DNA of 64,000 nucleotides from Beijerinckiaceae bacterium (GTDB lineage: Bacteria > Pseudomonadota > Alphaproteobacteria > Rhizobiales > Beijerinckiaceae), in contig CANJNI010000017.1 of the NCBI GenBank assembly GCA_947475995.1, forward strand, positions 1 through 64,000, given 5' to 3'. The notes below the pieces were generated by a model, which was not told the origin of the DNA, did no database searches, and saw only the letters and a list, made by a program, of their open reading frames with translations. Of the stretch, positions 62,282 to 64,000 are shown in pieces. Position numbers and translations under genes: made by a program. Each line of letters starts with the position of its first letter. The stretch's first letter is position 1.

Positions 62282-63051
62282 TGCAGGATCTGGCTGAGGA
62301 ACAGCTTTGTGCGCTCGTGCTGCGGATTCTTGAAGAATTCTTCCGGCGTATTGATCTCGACGATTTCGCCGCGATCCATGAACACCACCCGGTCCGCCAC
62401 CTGACGCGCGAAGCCCATCTCGTGCGTCACGCACAGCATGGTCATCCCGTCCTGCGCAAGCTGCACCATCGTGTCGAGCACTTCCTTGACCATTTCGGGA
62501 TCGAGCGCCGAGGTCGGCTCGTCGAACATCATGATTTTCGGCGACATGCAGAGCGAGCGCGCAATCGCCACGCGCTGCTGCTGGCCGCCGGAAAGCTGCC
62601 CCGGATATTTGAGCGCCTGATCGGGAATCTTCACGCGCGTCAGATAGTGCATGGCGATTTCTTCCGCCTGCTTCTGCGGCATCTTGCGCACCCAGATCGG
62701 CGCGAGCGTGCAATTCTCCAGCACCGTCAGATGCGGAAACAGGTTGAAGTGCTGGAACACCATGCCGACGTCGCGGCGAATCTCGTCGATGCGCTTGAGA
62801 TCATTGGTGAGCGGCACGCCATCCACCACGACCGTCCCCTGCTGGTGTTCCTCCAGCCGGTTGATGCAACGGATCATGGTCGACTTGCCGGAACCGGACG
62901 GCCCGCAGATGACGATCTTTTCGCCACGCCGCACGGTCAGGTTCACGTCGCGCAGAACGTGAAACTCGCCGTACCACTTGTGCATGCCGACGATTTCGAC
63001 CGCGATATCGTTCGTCACAGGCGTTGTCTTGACGAGAGGAGAGGCTGCCAT
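62278..63051 (-). CDS. aapP: Amino-acid ABC transporter ATP-binding protein
   Basis: 257-residue ATPase of the polar amino-acid uptake family. Walker [11 protein letters not shown]-loop [10 protein letters not shown], signature LSGGQQQR, Walker [13 protein letters not shown], and H-loop THEMG are all present. It follows the permease after 9 bases, so the pair forms one importer; AapP/AapJQMP of Rhizobium is the closest type I recognise. Confidence 0.93.
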   Translation of the reverse strand: MAASPLVKTTPVTNDIAVEIVGMHKWYGEFHVLRDVNLTVRRGEKIVICGPSGSGKSTMIRCINRLEEHQQGTVVVDGVPLTNDLKRIDEIRRDVGMVFQHFNLFPHLTVLENCTLAPIWVRKMPQKQAEEIAMHYLTRVKIPDQALKYPGQLSGGQQQRVAIARSLCMSPKIMMFDEPTSALDPEMVKEVLDTMVQLAQDGMTMLCVTHEMGFARQVADRVVFMDRGEIVEINTPEEFFKNPQHERTKLFLSQILH

Positions 63052-63060
63052 TCTATGCTC

Positions 63061-64000
63061 CTATCGCCGCCGGCCGGCGGCGAGTTTACGTTCCAGCATC
63101 TGCGAGTATCGCGACATCGCGAAGCAGAACACCCAGTAGAAGATCGCCGCGAACACGTATCCCGTCGTCGAGATCGTCGGTCCGGCCCAGACAGGATCGA
63201 GACGCGCGGTTTCCACCGTTCGCAGGAAATCAAAAATGCCCACGATGGCGACGAGCGTCGTGTCCTTGAACAGCGCGATGAAGGAATTCACAATGCCGGG
63301 GATCACGGTCGTAAGCGCCTGCGGCAGGATGATCAACCGCATCATTTTCCAGTAAGGCAGGCCAAGCGCCATCGCGCCTTCGAACTGTCCTTTCGGCATG
63401 GCCTGCAGACCGGCGCGGACGACTTCCGCCATATAGGCGGCGGCAAACAGCGACACGCCGATCAGCGGGCGCAGCAGCCGGTCCGGCGTCCATTCCTGCG
63501 GCACAAACAGCGGCAGCATCGTGTTCGCCATGAACAGCACCGTGATCAGCGGCACGCCGCGCACGAATTCGATGAACACGACGCAGAAGAACTTCACGAA
63601 CGGAAGTTGCGAGCGACGCCCGAGCGCCAGCAGAACGCCAAGCGGCAGCGACGCCACGATGCCCACAGCCGCAACCAGCAGGCTGACGAAAACGCCGCCC
63701 CACAGGTTCGTCTCCACGATTGGCAGGACGCCCTCGAGTCCGCGCAGCAGGAAGAAGGCGACGACCGGATAGACGACGAAAAATGCAAAAGCCGCCATGC
63801 CCTTGCGCGGCAGTCGCGGAATCAGCAGCCACAGGATGAGCGCCAGTCCGAGCACGAGCGTGACGTCGACGCGCCAGGTTTCTCCGCGCGGATAGGACCC
63901 GTACATGAAGTATTCGAACTTGGCCGCCACGAAGGCCCAGCAGGCGCCCGCCCCCGGCGCGCGACAAGCCACACCATCCGGCGCCTGCCAGACCGCGTCG
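63061..64000 (-). CDS. aapM: Amino-acid ABC transporter permease (AapM-like), 5' end beyond window
   Basis: At least 313 residues; the frame runs out of the window with no stop, so the true start is beyond 64000. About seven hydrophobic segments are visible. Family features are GACWAFVAAKFEYFMYGSYP, the strand ETNLWGGVFVSLLVAAVGI, and the EAA loop ALGLPYWKMMRLIILPQAL. A periplasmic binding protein and second permease (AapJ, AapQ) are expected upstream. Confidence 0.9.
   Translation of the reverse strand, partial: DAVWQAPDGVACRAPGAGACWAFVAAKFEYFMYGSYPRGETWRVDVTLVLGLALILWLLIPRLPRKGMAAFAFFVVYPVVAFFLLRGLEGVLPIVETNLWGGVFVSLLVAAVGIVASLPLGVLLALGRRSQLPFVKFFCVVFIEFVRGVPLITVLFMANTMLPLFVPQEWTPDRLLRPLIGVSLFAAAYMAEVVRAGLQAMPKGQFEGAMALGLPYWKMMRLIILPQALTTVIPGIVNSFIALFKDTTLVAIVGIFDFLRTVETARLDPVWAGPTISTTGYVFAAIFYWVFCFAMSRYSQMLERKLAAGRRR

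Overview
The window is one continuous, gene-dense, GC-rich stretch of a bacterial chromosome. Gene content and signals point to an alphaproteobacterium of the order Hyphomicrobiales (Rhizobiales): a periplasmic ExoR-like Sel1 protein, a ppk-ppx-hda block, a gyrA/coaD/two-cyclophilin neighbourhood, a LexA box of the GTTC-N7-GTTC type, a DUF1127 micro-protein, an Aap-type amino-acid transporter, frequent GTG/TTG starts, and a dispersed CTCTCCCC...GGGGAGAG hairpin familiar from that order. I saw no tRNA, rRNA, transposase, phage gene or CRISPR array.

Layout. 0.2-16.3 kb is housekeeping: malic enzyme, two small glycosyltransferases, RNase D, then a leftward run pgsA-like - AI-2E permease - hda - ppk - ppx - tauE, a ComEC-like protein, and gltX. 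16.5-24.6 kb holds citrate synthase, a lipid A-type acyltransferase, exonuclease III, a CHASE2 adenylate cyclase that ends 3 bases from the convergent exoR-like gene, and an Nramp Mn/Fe transporter behind a perfect 20-bp palindrome. 24.6-29.2 kb has an amidohydrolase/Rieske/116-residue-protein cluster, purM-purN, and an intergenic array of four degraded repeats crowded with GANTC sites. 29.2-40.4 kb has two cyclophilins flanking a TonB/TolA-C-terminus-like secreted protein, coaD, a frameshifted glycosyltransferase, a frameshifted small membrane protein, gyrA, ssb and uvrA (the last two sharing an SOS box). 40.6-51.4 kb is mixed metabolism: dienelactone hydrolase-SDR pair, trmFO, DUF1127, DUF305, a TPP enzyme, copper ATPase, GST. 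51.4-58.8 kb is a catabolic/transport island: a fused ABC permease, two cysteine-less arylmalonate-decarboxylase-like proteins flanking a solute-binding protein, an alpha/beta hydrolase, a DUF1080 protein and a Bug-type binding protein. 58.9-64.0 kb ends with small membrane, VOC and pirin proteins, a RibD-like reductase, and an amino-acid ABC transporter cut by the window edge.

How parts fit. DNA repair and replication control (ssb, uvrA, gyrA, hda, xthA), polyphosphate turnover (ppk, ppx) and central carbon (maeB, gltA) are ordinary for the order. The 51.4-58.8 kb island looks like uptake plus chemistry on an unidentified small organic acid or ester; it has permease and binding proteins but no cognate ATPase in view.

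Most unusual items: (1) the 28.65-29.08 kb array, with 14 GANTC (CcrM-type) sites in 420 bases arranged in four diverged units with a 113/113/127-base period; (2) the pair of AMDase-like proteins in which both catalytic-cysteine positions are glycine; (3) an AT-richer islet between coaD and gyrA with two separate frameshifts. All calls come from reading the sequence; no database search was run.
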